From positions 1 to 42,645 of the IMG/VR virus record IMGVR_UViG_3300013133_000014: a stretch of DNA of 42,645 bases. The stretch is one strand, 5' to 3'. Shown here piece after piece: positions 18,059 through 27,659 of this stretch. This DNA is from a virus. Both the position numbers and the translations under genes were made by a program. Under the pieces are notes generated by a model. It saw only the letters and a program-made list of their open reading frames with translations, did not search any database and was not told the DNA's origin. Position 1 is the stretch's first letter. Each line of letters opens with the position of its first letter.

Positions 18059-19258
18059 TTAAGCAGGTGCAGTAGTTGCGTCACAATATATAATTTGTGC
18101 TGTTTTTGATGCTGCTATTTTATATTTTGCTGTCCAAGTTAATGTTTCTTTAATTCTTCCCTCAGCGATAGGTTCTGATGAATCAGTCCAAACCACATCA
18201 TATGCATCTACTTCTAGATAACATGCTGTGTTTTGTGTACCGGTCCATTTATAGGTCAAATCAAACGCTGTCGGGTCGGATATTGCTGCTGTATCACCGC
18301 GCCATGCTGTTAACTCATCATCATTTTCAAACCACTGTACAACAGTACCAGTCATCCTGAACGTACCACTGCGTACATCTGCGGTATAATAATCACCGAG
18401 TCTACGGTCAGTAACAGGATTACGATTAATTGTAACATTACATGATTCTACAAACTTCTTTGGTACGGCTGCTTTTAAAACAACACAATGTCTGAAGTGC
18501 ATTCTCTTTGGGTCTGGTGACTGTGCTGGAGGATTCCAACATTCAGCTGTGAATGTTTTACTTGTTCCACCAATTTCTTGTATACCAAAACCACCAGTAA
18601 ATGTGACTCTTGAAGTCCCCATACCACCAGCGGGTTGGTCAAGTGTTAAACTATCAACAGACATTCCACCGTATACTTGTAATGATACACGGTTACCACG
18701 CATTATCATGACTGTTAATGTATCGACTGTTTCGCCTGGTGTCATTGTGTGTGTACCACCACCGACGGTTGTTGATGTAGAAACTCCCATTGCGGCGGCT
18801 AAAACTAAATGTAGAGCTGGTGAAGATTCACCAATAAATAACCCTAAATCCCCGCCCGTGTCAACTGTTAATGGCACATGTGATGTCTTTTCCCATTCTT
18901 GGAGACATTCTGTATCATTCCAGTTAACCGTTTCTTTTAAACTTTCTGACTCTAAGCATAAATAAGCTAACGGTTTGGGAATTATTGCAACTTGGTCATT
19001 TACTGCAGCACCAGCAACCGTTGAAGCAACAACATAAATATTTGATGTTGCATTAGATGAAGTAATTTTTAAAATACTCCCCTCTGCCGTGCCTGAGATT
19101 AATACAAGATTTCCGTTTGCATATACAGAATCTTTTATATAATCATCAGCATCCTCCATCGTATATGTTGTACCACTTATGGTTGTTATTTTATCTAAAT
19201 ACGCTCTTACAGTAGTTAAACCAATTTCAGAATATCTTCCCATACTTGCTGACGTCAT
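18059..19258 (-). CDS. Major tail tube protein (399 aa)
   Basis: Forms the hexameric rings of the tail tube. It starts MTSASMGRYSEIGLTT with a strong GAGGTGA site, and the C-terminal half has the beta-rich character of siphovirus tube proteins (FRMTGTVVQWFENDDELTAW, RIKETLTWTAKYKI). It is followed directly by the chaperone and tape-measure genes, which fixes the assignment. At 399 residues it is longer than simple tube proteins; residues about 35-95 (around GTAEGSILKITSS) look like an inserted small beta domain. It is preceded by its own promoter-like region with an inverted repeat, consistent with high expression. Confidence 0.82.
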   Translation of the reverse strand: MTSASMGRYSEIGLTTVRAYLDKITTISGTTYTMEDADDYIKDSVYANGNLVLISGTAEGSILKITSSNATSNIYVVASTVAGAAVNDQVAIIPKPLAYLCLESESLKETVNWNDTECLQEWEKTSHVPLTVDTGGDLGLFIGESSPALHLVLAAAMGVSTSTTVGGGTHTMTPGETVDTLTVMIMRGNRVSLQVYGGMSVDSLTLDQPAGGMGTSRVTFTGGFGIQEIGGTSKTFTAECWNPPAQSPDPKRMHFRHCVVLKAAVPKKFVESCNVTINRNPVTDRRLGDYYTADVRSGTFRMTGTVVQWFENDDELTAWRGDTAAISDPTAFDLTYKWTGTQNTACYLEVDAYDVVWTDSSEPIAEGRIKETLTWTAKYKIAASKTAQIIYCDATTAPA

Positions 19259-19287
19259 TTATTTTCACCTCAATGTTTAAACATCCT

Positions 19288-19303
19288 TTATATCTTTATA
19301 TAT
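19288..19303 (-). promoter_or_regulatory. TATA-rich promoter candidate for the tail tube gene
   Basis: The minus strand reads AAATATATAAAGATATAAAG, two overlapping TATA-like elements about 30-45 bases before the ATG at 19258, leaving room for a short leader with GAGGTGA. A bacterial -10 reading is possible but no convincing -35 box is seen at the right distance. Confidence 0.5.
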
Positions 19304-19305
19304 TT

Positions 19306-19334
19306 GAACCGTTGGTTGCATTACCAACCGGTTC
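19306..19334. repeat. Inverted repeat directly upstream of the tail tube TATA element
   Basis: Left arm 19306-19316 (GAACCGTTGGT), 6-base centre, right arm 19323-19334 (ACCAACCGGTTC). The arms are complementary except for one extra base. It lies on the upstream flank of the TATA element and has no T-run after it on the minus strand, so I favour an operator or activator site over a terminator, although it could end transcription of the genes upstream. Confidence 0.6.
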
Positions 19335-19399
19335 TCACATCATAGTTATTTATCCTCTCTTATCATTTATTAACTTTGCGTAACATTATATTATTTATT

Positions 19400-19897
19400 T
19401 CATGTACTTTGGGTGTGCATTCTTTCTATATCCGCATAAATATAGAATGTGGCAGAACACAACATTATAGATTGACCTCGTTCATTCCAATCTTGCGCAT
19501 AATCCGCACGCCCATATTTTATATCAGTTACAGTTCCATCTAAAGCCCAATCATCAGGTTTTTCTGTAAATATTTGTGTGATGCGGCTAAGGTAAAGTTC
19601 CGCGAGGTCATATTGCTTTGAAACATCATAAACATTAATTAAAACCCAGATAATAACACAAACACGGTATGTATAAAAGCTCGTTGATTCTTCGATAGGT
19701 TCTGCATATACGCGCTGATATTTTGCATGTATACCGGTAGGTGGTAAATGGTGCCAATCAAAACGACCCTCCCCCCATGTGTCAATCTTATATTCGCGCG
19801 CAAGACGCGCGTCAGTCATGAGGCGGTTGTAGAAGTCTTCGTGCATTCGTTTAAATGTATAATATGGTTCACCTGCATCGCGGTCAATTGCTGCCAT
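19400..19897 (-). CDS. Putative tail terminator / tail completion protein (165 aa)
   Basis: Follows the gp10-like gene through a TAATG stop/start overlap with a GGAGGT site. It lies immediately before the tail tube gene, the usual position of the tail terminator that caps the tube and docks it on the head. The alpha/beta layout (long helix at the start, then FYTYRVCVIIWVLINVYD and a C-terminal SIMLCSATFYIYADIE strand) suits that small fold. No diagnostic motif is visible, so the call rests on order and size. Confidence 0.55.
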   Translation of the reverse strand: MAAIDRDAGEPYYTFKRMHEDFYNRLMTDARLAREYKIDTWGEGRFDWHHLPPTGIHAKYQRVYAEPIEESTSFYTYRVCVIIWVLINVYDVSKQYDLAELYLSRITQIFTEKPDDWALDGTVTDIKYGRADYAQDWNERGQSIMLCSATFYIYADIERMHTQST

Positions 19898-20406
19898 TAA
19901 ATACCTCCTGTTTCAATTTCCATTAATTTGCGCTCGACATAGTCAGCCATCCGTCTTTCAACATCATCTTCAAAACTTTGTGATATTCCGAACCATTCAC
20001 GTGCTGGTACTCTGCCACGTGATGTTAGCCATCCGCCTCTGAGAAATTGATAGTGGTCGTGCTCATAAGCAGGATTTGGTATATATCTCAAAAAAGTTTT
20101 GCGCATTTCGATTATTGGCGCAATTACATATGCCATATATGCAGCAGAGCCAACAACCATTCGTGACCTATGAACCTTTGCACTATATGATTGGCTAAGT
20201 GGTGCCCACATAACACCTTCGGGGTCTACTCCTAAATCGAGATTTTGTTTGATGCTATTCTTCAAATCATCTACTACGCCACTTTCCATCCAAAAACTTT
20301 CCCAACTTTCTAATGCACGGAAAGTACCATCAGCATTTCTAAATTTTCTCGTTGCATCCGGAGACCACCGAATGTCAACCTCTGGAGTTGGAAACCCATC
20401 ACCCAT
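19897..20406 (-). CDS. HK97 gp10-like / virion morphogenesis head-tail joining protein (169 aa)
   Basis: The C-terminal segment VPAREWFGISQSFEDDVERRM is characteristic of phage neck/virion morphogenesis proteins, in which an arginine-proline rich motif precedes a final helix. The middle holds VDPEGVMWAPLSQSY, also common in this group. It begins at ATG 20406 overlapping the stop of the previous gene (TAATG) and ends overlapping the next start, so the cluster is translationally chained. It probably helps connect head and tail. Confidence 0.65.
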   Translation of the reverse strand: MGDGFPTPEVDIRWSPDATRKFRNADGTFRALESWESFWMESGVVDDLKNSIKQNLDLGVDPEGVMWAPLSQSYSAKVHRSRMVVGSAAYMAYVIAPIIEMRKTFLRYIPNPAYEHDHYQFLRGGWLTSRGRVPAREWFGISQSFEDDVERRMADYVERKLMEIETGGI

Positions 20407-21056
20407 TAGTATACCTCTTCATCTGTGTCTTCTGCCTTAAATGTGTAGATTTCAGATGGTTTTAGACCTTGTGCATAATCGAGTAAGGCATATTTGAACG
20501 CTAAATTCTCTTTACTTACGACAGTTGTATCTGTACTTCTTAATTGTTTTTCACCGTCTTTAATTTCTTGAATCCTTTTGTGAACCGTATCAATAAGATT
20601 ACGCCCGTAGTTCCAAAAGTCTTCGCCGCGGGTGTAGCCTTCCCAATATTTTAGAATAATATAGCCAGCGGCTAACTTTTCGTATAAATCTGCAACATAA
20701 GTCGAAGTTGTGAGGTTAGTTGATGTATAATATGTGCCTAATTCAGCATAAACTTCCTCTTTTGAGTAGTCTACAACATCACTAATTTCCGCATTTGTAA
20801 CTGTTGTTCCATATTCAACTTTAAAAACATCCGAATCAGCAGCCGCAGTTGTTAGTGTTATTGTTCTGTAATCGTCAAATGTATAATTTGTGTCTGCGGT
20901 TAAGGTTGTTGTTTTATTTTTTACAACTGAATAAACTGTTATAGGAGGTTGTTGTTTCAATAATTCTAATTTTGTACCATTATAGTTACTAAAGTATTCA
21001 TAGCCATAAATTCGCGCTTCTTGGCGCACTGTCTTTATTTGTGCATCTGTTGCCAT
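20406..21056 (-). CDS. Putative head-tail connector protein (216 aa)
   Basis: N-terminal beta-rich region (NKTTTLTADTNYTFDDYRTITLT, a small beta domain), followed by helical DVVDYSKEEVYAELG and LAAGYIILKYWEGY. The helices are reminiscent of connector/adaptor proteins that assemble below the portal. ATG at 21056 overlaps the upstream stop (TAATG) and follows a strong GGAGGTGA site. Assignment is by order and size; the added N-terminal beta domain is not typical of simple adaptors. Confidence 0.5.
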   Translation of the reverse strand: MATDAQIKTVRQEARIYGYEYFSNYNGTKLELLKQQPPITVYSVVKNKTTTLTADTNYTFDDYRTITLTTAAADSDVFKVEYGTTVTNAEISDVVDYSKEEVYAELGTYYTSTNLTTSTYVADLYEKLAAGYIILKYWEGYTRGEDFWNYGRNLIDTVHKRIQEIKDGEKQLRSTDTTVVSKENLAFKYALLDYAQGLKPSEIYTFKAEDTDEEVY

Positions 21057-21358
21057 TAGTCATTCACCTCCTCCACTTTAAACTTATCAGAGTTGAGAAT
21101 ACGTTTTGACCCGCCACCTATTGTATAAAATCCCCACACTTTAATAGTCCAATATCCTATATCTGCTGTCATTTCTAATTGAACATCAGCTCTGTAGCAG
21201 CCTAAACTAACGTATGTTAAATCCTGGTCGGCTAAGAAAGTTACGCCATCAGGTTTATAAACAGAATATCTTGGAGTTGATGGGTCGATTAAATCGCCTG
21301 CAGCATCTCTGAATGTTACATCTACTCTTACCGTATCGCCTCTTTCGTATTTATGCAT
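21056..21358 (-). CDS. Small beta-sandwich structural protein (100 aa)
   Basis: Starts MHKYERGDTVRVDVTFRD, a pattern seen in small Ig-like or baseplate-type beta domains that begin with a Y.RGDT-like strand, and ends SDKFKVEEVND. I take ATG 21358 over the TTG at 21367, because the GAGG site is properly spaced only for the ATG. First gene of the connector cluster, directly after the giant fibre gene. Probably a virion component; exact role unknown. Confidence 0.65.
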   Translation of the reverse strand: MHKYERGDTVRVDVTFRDAAGDLIDPSTPRYSVYKPDGVTFLADQDLTYVSLGCYRADVQLEMTADIGYWTIKVWGFYTIGGGSKRILNSDKFKVEEVND

Positions 21359-21410
21359 GTATATCAATCCTCTTTTTTTTAAGTTGTCCTATATTAATTT
21401 ACTTGATGAG

Positions 21411-24400
21411 TTATGAATACTTGATTTCATTACTTCCAATTCTTGTTGTTGCGCATACAATATCGCCTATGCGACCAAATGTAATATCGTTACTACCTAT
21501 TCTTGTAAATGTTGGATATATGCGGAACCATTGGGTTGCTGTCTTAAACGGCGCAATTGCATCATATAATGCGAATGAATCTGTAAATGATTTAATATAC
21601 CCAGCATTCGGGGCGACGGATGTTGTAATTATTGTTACATCTTCGAATAGACGGGTAAGTGCTCTTGTTATACTATCTGTTGGTTCAATTATCTCCCAAA
21701 GTAATAAGCCAGGTATTACATCTAAATTATCATACATAGCTAAATTATCGGTGAATATTTTACCGAAAATAACGGTAACACCATCAAATAGTTCAGCAAC
21801 ATTCTCCTCAACAACTACCAGCTCCGCTGTTAATTCCTCGTATAACGCAATTAAATCGCTGTAAACGCGCGATAATGCTCTTGTGAATGATAATATATCA
21901 ACTACACCCAAATCATCGTTTAAATCGCGTTTAAAGCGTTTTACCACTAACATTTGGTCATAAAGTGAGGTGTCATCATATAAATCATGAATATTTGCGG
22001 CGGAGGTGCTAAACATATCAACTAACGTGAGTTGTTCCATAAGACCGCGTGTAAATGTTTTTCTAAGTGCAATTTCATCTATTAATTGAATACTTTCAAT
22101 ATATGTTGAAGCACAATAAAGAATTGCATCAACAACATCGTCAAGAGTTACTACATCCACTAATAGGTGCCCGTGTGACCATACACGACCATAATTATCA
22201 AGTATTTCTACGTACTCTTTCAATATGCAACTAACTTTTGAAACGCGTTCATCTAATGGATATATTTGGTCTTCAAACACGCGTGACCAATGCCAAACCA
22301 TTGCATCATCCAAAGCAGTGGTATCTTTAAAGGTGCGTTCTAATGAAAATGTTAGCTCATCATATGGCACAATGCCCTCGTATAATTGTCTTATACCGAC
22401 TGTTACTAAATCTAATACATCTAATAATGTAAGTTGTCCATCAAATGCTCGTAACAAAGTTTGTTTAAGAGCAACAATATCAGTTAGTGCAACTGTTTCG
22501 AAGAATGTTGCAAACGATTTTGAAAGCGTTGTAAATGAATCAGCAATTAACACAGCATCTGTTAATGAATGTAGGTGAGTCCATATACGGTTATACTGGT
22601 CTAAAAGTTCTGTGTAATCTTTCAGAATATAAGCAACTTTTGAAACGCGTTCATCTACTGGGTATAATTGGTCTTCGAATGTACGCTTGGTATATTTTAT
22701 CAAAACATCATTCAATGTTGTTACATCTGCAATTGGACGACTTATAGCAGGCACTAACGTATCATAAATTGTAATATTGTCTTGTAGTATTCTAATATGG
22801 CGAATTACTCTATCAAATATATCAGATAAAGAAGTAGAATCGAGTAGTGTGAAATACTTAATTAAACCTCTTGATAGCGTATCATATAAAGTTGTAACAT
22901 CATGAAGAGTTATTAACTGTATTTTAATGGTTGAAATAACGTCTATTATTGATAGGTTGTCTACGTACACACGCAAACTTGCCCATGTATGTTTATAAGC
23001 ATCGAGTAATTGCGTGTATTCTTTTAATATGTAATCTATTTGTGTTACGCGTTCATCTAATGGATATATTTGGTCCTCAAATGCACGTTTGGTATATTTT
23101 GTTAAGATATCACTTAATGTCGTTACATCAACAATCGGTCGACTTACTGCGGGTGCTAACAAATCATTAAGTGTGGTGCTGTCTTGTAATGTTCTAACAT
23201 AACGAACTAATCTGCTAAATACATCAGATAATGAAGAGGAATCGAATAATGTAAGATATTTAGTTAAGCCTCTTGATAGACTATCATATAGCGTTGTAAC
23301 ATCGTAAAGGGCTATTAATTGCACCTTAAGAATCGAGATAATATCTGTTATTGATAAAACATCAGTGTATATTCGTAGGCTTGCCCATGCACGCCTATAT
23401 TCATCAAACAATTGTGTGTATTCTTTTAATATGTACTCTATCTTTGTTACACGTTCGTCAAACGGATATAATTGGTCTTCAAACGTACGGGAGTGTTTAC
23501 GTACTATTTTATCATTCAAGGTTGTCAATTCAATGAACGGACGCTCAACGGTCCGCATCAATGATTCTGTTAATGTTATATAGTCTTGTAATTTTCTCGT
23601 GCTATCAAACTTTACATTGAATATATCTGCTAAAGTTGTTTGGTCTGTGAATAAGCGTAATAATGTTAAGTTGCGTGTGAAGATATCACTCACTAAAACT
23701 ACTTCAGGCAACATGCGCAGTTGTACTTTAAGTATAGACATTAAATCTGTTAATGATAAATCATCAACAAACAGGTGTAGGTGAATCCATGCATGCTGAT
23801 ATGCACCAAACAATTCTGTATAATCTTTTAGTATGTATTCTATTTTTGCAACTCTTTCGTCAAGCGGATATAGTTGGTCTTCTAATATATATGAAATTTG
23901 TTTTACTAATGTGTCAGTTAATACAACCGCTTCAGTAGACACATGCCCAATTATTGGTTTAATATAATCGTGCAAAGTTAATATGTCTTCGAAAGCAATT
24001 GGGCGGTGTGTACCAGTATAAAATGCGTCTGTTAATCCACATACTTCATTGAAAACAGCTGATGTTACCCATATGCGCATAAATTCATCGTACAATATTG
24101 CACTATTATCTATACGCATTGTTCCATGCAATACAGCAATACAAGAATCATCTAACGATATCCCCTCATAGAAGTATCTCGCAAAATTCCATACTGTTTG
24201 TAGTCCGAATTCATCAAATAGTAATATACCACCAGGTTTTATGACATCTAATCTGTAGTAGAGTTTAAAGTCGTCGTACAATTCAATAGGATATATCATT
24301 CCACCGATGTGTCTATAATCAGTTAATGTAACATTTTCATACAGCCATTTATCATAAACATTTATTTTGCCATCCGTTACTAAAATACCATCCTCAAACG

Positions 24401-27400
24401 GAACTGCAAGAGATTTTGTTACAGTATCTGCTAAAATAAATAATTCGTAAACAGATTTCTGCAATGCTTTTACTATAATGTCGTAGGTAGAAATACTTTC
24501 GGCAAACACGGGTGCGCTCGCAAGATATGCACTACATATTAAAGATATACTTTCATTAAACAAACCCAATTTTGCTAACGACCGTAAAAACAAATCCGAT
24601 AATTGTATACTCTCTATTGGGGCACGGTTAATATTTAACTTTAAATTCAAAACATCAATACAACCTACATTATCTGCAAGATTTTTTGTTGTATGCCATA
24701 TTTTCGTGTATACATCATCGAGTAGATGTGCTTCATTAAATATCAAATCTGCTTTATAAATCTCGCCGTCACTTAAAACAACACAATCCCCGTGTACGCG
24801 CGCAACAGATTTAACTAATTGGTCGGATAACACAATAGATTCGGTTGTTATTTTTTGTAATAACTTACCAAATAAATCATATAATACTAAGGATTCAAAC
24901 AATGAAAATAATGTCATTTTTGACAATATATCTGATAATACGATATTTTCATCTGACTTAAGAACTTTTGTAAATAAACGAGTTACATTATCAGCCACCA
25001 CCACATTTTCATAGTATTGCCGCGCTAAAGCGCGAATTAATGAGTCGTATGATGCTATTTGTTCGGTAAAGATACGCAACAACAACGCAGTCCTTGTAGT
25101 TAAATCGTTTAAAGTCAGTTTGTCGTACAAATTACCTGCTGGTGCACCATATTCTTCATCCGTAGGCACAATATTTTCATATAATATACGCGTTGAAACA
25201 GACTTTCTTGATAATACATCAGCGCAAGCAACACTTTCTATTAATTGTTTGGTGTTATTCCATATTTTTGAATATGTGTCGCTTAGTAGGGGTATGTCGC
25301 TAAGAATAAAATTGATTTTATGTATTTTTACGTCATATAATGAAACACTTTCTGTTAGAGTAAGAATTTTTGTAAATGAACGAGCCACATTATCAGCGAG
25401 AGAAATGAATTCAATACACTGTCTTCTTAAAGACCTTGCTAAAGAGTCGGCGGGCGATGTTTGTTCACTAAAAGTACGAGTGAATAAAACATTTCTTGCA
25501 ATTAAATCACTGGGCGTTAATTGGTCGCAGAATATACCGGATGGTGCACTATATTCTTCATCGGTTGCAGTGAGGGAATCATTAAAGATGTGTCGTATTG
25601 ATTTTATTACAGCGTCAGAGGTTGATGTCTGTTCAATATATGCTCTTTGTATATATAACGTTAAATCATCAGAAAGTGTACATGATTCATACAATGACCG
25701 CACTTCATACTGGGTTTTTACATCAGTTACGTTAATTATATCTGATAATAATCGCGAAAATGTTACTTTTCTGCCTAAGATGCTATAACATGCAATATAA
25801 TCTTCAAACCAATATGTTAAAATGCCATATTCGCCATCTGTTAAATCGAATGAATCCTTTAATGTTCTCGACAAATTTAAAACAACGCTATCTGTTAACG
25901 TCGCAACATCACCAAATATTCGTGTTTGCGTTTTTATCAAACCGTCACTTAAAGTTGTCGCCTCTGCAAATATACAACTTAATTTATTTGTTCGCGAATC
26001 ATATAACGTCAGCGTTTCAGTATATACAAGCTTCACGGCAGTAACCAAATCATTTAACGTTGTTGCTTCTTGATAGTTTTTACTTATTACTGTTGTTAAT
26101 ACATCATTTAAAGCCGTGCTCTCATTGCATGCCCTCTTCGGCAGGAATGTTCTTGAAAGTGTGTCTGTGAGTGTTGGGTATTCATTAAATCCAGCGGTGA
26201 TTATGTCCTGTCTTCCATCTACTAATGCAATTGATTCTCTGATTATACGTGATATTGAATAAACAAACGTATCATTGAGTGTTGTTAAATCTTGAAATCC
26301 TCTATTCAAGCCATTTATTTCGTCATCAGTTGCTGCACATGAATCGCGGTAGGTGCGGTTTAAAGTGAATGTTAAATCGTCAGATAAAGCGGTTTCTTCA
26401 CTAAATAATCTTGAACTCAATTTGTTTGTACTACAAATATCAAACAATTCAATGATTTCGATATATGCTGGCTTAGTAGCCACAACTTTATCATCGAGTG
26501 AAAACGTTTCTCCTCCATTATAATTCAAATTTTTGCTCAATTGGATATTATCAATCAATTCTACTAATTCGGTTGCATTTAACGGACGCATTCCCGTAAC
26601 GGTATCGGATAAGGAGAGGTTGTTGTTAATATCGAGTCTGCTAAATCGGAATGATATATTATCATACAATGTGACACTTTCGTTTTGTGTATAATCCCCG
26701 CACAACTCGAACATCATGTCAACGTTTGTTGCATTGCTCCAAGTTGCAATAAACCAAGTTAATTGGTTGCCGCCCGAGTAAGATGGGAGAGTTTTATCCC
26801 CGCGCCATTTTAAATATCCTGTATTTTGTGCACTTAATGTAAGAGCATATTTTGTATCTGCTTTTAGCGTATATGGTGTAAGGTCAATTGCTTTCCACAC
26901 CGCTGTTGATGTGAGATTGGTTCCCATTGATGTTCCGGATGTTAAAGCAGAACCGGTTGGAAGGCCGCTACCATCCGTATCATATAATGTTGCAGTTATG
27001 GTTCCTGGGTCTCCGCTGGAGGTAGTAAGCAATTTAAGTCTTACTCTTGTTAATCTTGTCGTGAATGATGTGGTGAAAGATTGCCCGTATTTACGGAATG
27101 TATCAAACAAATATCCATCATCATCATTTGAAGTATAACTATCATACACCTCTGTGTGTTTGCCTTTTCCGTATATTTTAAACATAGCATCCGCAGTTGT
27201 TTCTGATGTCCATGAAGTACCACTGTTGGTGGAAACACACATGTTGCCACCGCTATAAGAGGGTGACGATTTATCATCTCTCCAATTAACATAATTAGCA
27301 GCACTTCCACTCGTTGCTTTCAGAATCAGCGCATATTTTGCATCAGCCTCAAGCGTAGCTGCTGACATTGTGAAATCATACCAACCTCCAGGAGAGATAA

Positions 27401-27659
27401 ATGAAAAATTATTTCCATTATATGTACCAGTAGATAAATCAGAACCAGTGGGCAGACCACTACCATCTGTTGATGTAATAACTGCTGTTACTGTGCCAGG
27501 CGACCCAAACCCACTTCTCCATGCTTTTATACTTATTCCTGTAATCGTTGTGGTTGCATCTAATCCAACATTACCTAGTGTGAATGTCTGTGCGCGCCAC
27601 TTCGTTCCATAGACATCTTTGTTATCATCATCATTAGAAGTGTAATATTCAAATAGCAC
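21411..27659 (-). CDS. Giant tail fibre B: two beta-sandwich domains plus repeat fibre (2,082 aa)
   Basis: GTG start shares its G with the stop of fibre A (TAGTG). Residues 1-165 and 170-330 are two copies of the same beta-sandwich found five times in the hub protein (AQTFTLGNVG, DGSGLPTGSDL, YALIL, YSGGN). From about 345 to 2035 the protein is built from degenerate 18-20 residue repeats of the form R-x-[FLY]-x-[ED]-x-x-x-L-x-D-x-[FLI]-x-[RK]. Five copies of a longer 134-residue unit, marked by a [FL]EDQ(L/I)YPxDERV motif, occur near its C-terminal half. The protein ends with a short non-repeat tail (TRIGSNDITFGRIG). Likely a long fibre for host attachment; the fold of the repeat is unknown to me. 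Confidence 0.8.
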   Translation of the reverse strand: MLFEYYTSNDDDNKDVYGTKWRAQTFTLGNVGLDATTTITGISIKAWRSGFGSPGTVTAVITSTDGSGLPTGSDLSTGTYNGNNFSFISPGGWYDFTMSAATLEADAKYALILKATSGSAANYVNWRDDKSSPSYSGGNMCVSTNSGTSWTSETTADAMFKIYGKGKHTEVYDSYTSNDDDGYLFDTFRKYGQSFTTSFTTRLTRVRLKLLTTSSGDPGTITATLYDTDGSGLPTGSALTSGTSMGTNLTSTAVWKAIDLTPYTLKADTKYALTLSAQNTGYLKWRGDKTLPSYSGGNQLTWFIATWSNATNVDMMFELCGDYTQNESVTLYDNISFRFSRLDINNNLSLSDTVTGMRPLNATELVELIDNIQLSKNLNYNGGETFSLDDKVVATKPAYIEIIELFDICSTNKLSSRLFSEETALSDDLTFTLNRTYRDSCAATDDEINGLNRGFQDLTTLNDTFVYSISRIIRESIALVDGRQDIITAGFNEYPTLTDTLSRTFLPKRACNESTALNDVLTTVISKNYQEATTLNDLVTAVKLVYTETLTLYDSRTNKLSCIFAEATTLSDGLIKTQTRIFGDVATLTDSVVLNLSRTLKDSFDLTDGEYGILTYWFEDYIACYSILGRKVTFSRLLSDIINVTDVKTQYEVRSLYESCTLSDDLTLYIQRAYIEQTSTSDAVIKSIRHIFNDSLTATDEEYSAPSGIFCDQLTPSDLIARNVLFTRTFSEQTSPADSLARSLRRQCIEFISLADNVARSFTKILTLTESVSLYDVKIHKINFILSDIPLLSDTYSKIWNNTKQLIESVACADVLSRKSVSTRILYENIVPTDEEYGAPAGNLYDKLTLNDLTTRTALLLRIFTEQIASYDSLIRALARQYYENVVVADNVTRLFTKVLKSDENIVLSDILSKMTLFSLFESLVLYDLFGKLLQKITTESIVLSDQLVKSVARVHGDCVVLSDGEIYKADLIFNEAHLLDDVYTKIWHTTKNLADNVGCIDVLNLKLNINRAPIESIQLSDLFLRSLAKLGLFNESISLICSAYLASAPVFAESISTYDIIVKALQKSVYELFILADTVTKSLAVPFEDGILVTDGKINVYDKWLYENVTLTDYRHIGGMIYPIELYDDFKLYYRLDVIKPGGILLFDEFGLQTVWNFARYFYEGISLDDSCIAVLHGTMRIDNSAILYDEFMRIWVTSAVFNEVCGLTDAFYTGTHRPIAFEDILTLHDYIKPIIGHVSTEAVVLTDTLVKQISYILEDQLYPLDERVAKIEYILKDYTELFGAYQHAWIHLHLFVDDLSLTDLMSILKVQLRMLPEVVLVSDIFTRNLTLLRLFTDQTTLADIFNVKFDSTRKLQDYITLTESLMRTVERPFIELTTLNDKIVRKHSRTFEDQLYPFDERVTKIEYILKEYTQLFDEYRRAWASLRIYTDVLSITDIISILKVQLIALYDVTTLYDSLSRGLTKYLTLFDSSSLSDVFSRLVRYVRTLQDSTTLNDLLAPAVSRPIVDVTTLSDILTKYTKRAFEDQIYPLDERVTQIDYILKEYTQLLDAYKHTWASLRVYVDNLSIIDVISTIKIQLITLHDVTTLYDTLSRGLIKYFTLLDSTSLSDIFDRVIRHIRILQDNITIYDTLVPAISRPIADVTTLNDVLIKYTKRTFEDQLYPVDERVSKVAYILKDYTELLDQYNRIWTHLHSLTDAVLIADSFTTLSKSFATFFETVALTDIVALKQTLLRAFDGQLTLLDVLDLVTVGIRQLYEGIVPYDELTFSLERTFKDTTALDDAMVWHWSRVFEDQIYPLDERVSKVSCILKEYVEILDNYGRVWSHGHLLVDVVTLDDVVDAILYCASTYIESIQLIDEIALRKTFTRGLMEQLTLVDMFSTSAANIHDLYDDTSLYDQMLVVKRFKRDLNDDLGVVDILSFTRALSRVYSDLIALYEELTAELVVVEENVAELFDGVTVIFGKIFTDNLAMYDNLDVIPGLLLWEIIEPTDSITRALTRLFEDVTIITTSVAPNAGYIKSFTDSFALYDAIAPFKTATQWFRIYPTFTRIGSNDITFGRIGDIVCATTRIGSNEIKYS
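21560..26630 (-). repeat. Coding tandem repeats (18-20 codons) in fibre B
   Basis: About 5 kb of diverged repeats with a period of roughly 54-60 bases. Each unit carries an Asp/Glu, a T/S/V-L-x-D core and a basic residue. Divergence between units is high, so the array is old or under diversifying selection. Confidence 0.85.
22240..23870 (-). repeat. Five-copy higher-order repeat with an exact 402-bp period
   Basis: The conserved DERV-encoding segment starts at plus-strand positions 22243, 22645, 23047, 23449 and 23851, each exactly 402 bases (134 codons) apart. The flanking units (ILK(E/D)YTxLxxxY, LYDxLxRGL, ISRPIxDVTTLxD) recur in register. Constant spacing indicates segmental duplication of a block of about seven basic units. 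Confidence 0.85.

Larger units (their letters stand above)
19259..19399. other. Intergenic region before the tail tube gene
   Basis: 141 bases holding the tail tube promoter candidate, a large inverted repeat and a GAGGTGA ribosome-binding site (19265-19271). It is the largest non-coding gap within the tail gene cluster and probably marks a new transcription start for the tail tube, chaperone and tape-measure genes. Confidence 0.65.

Noticed and set aside
22225-26073. Plus-strand open frames antisense to fibre B
   Set aside because: They are by-products of the low-stop repeat sequence of the fibre gene and carry no start signals.
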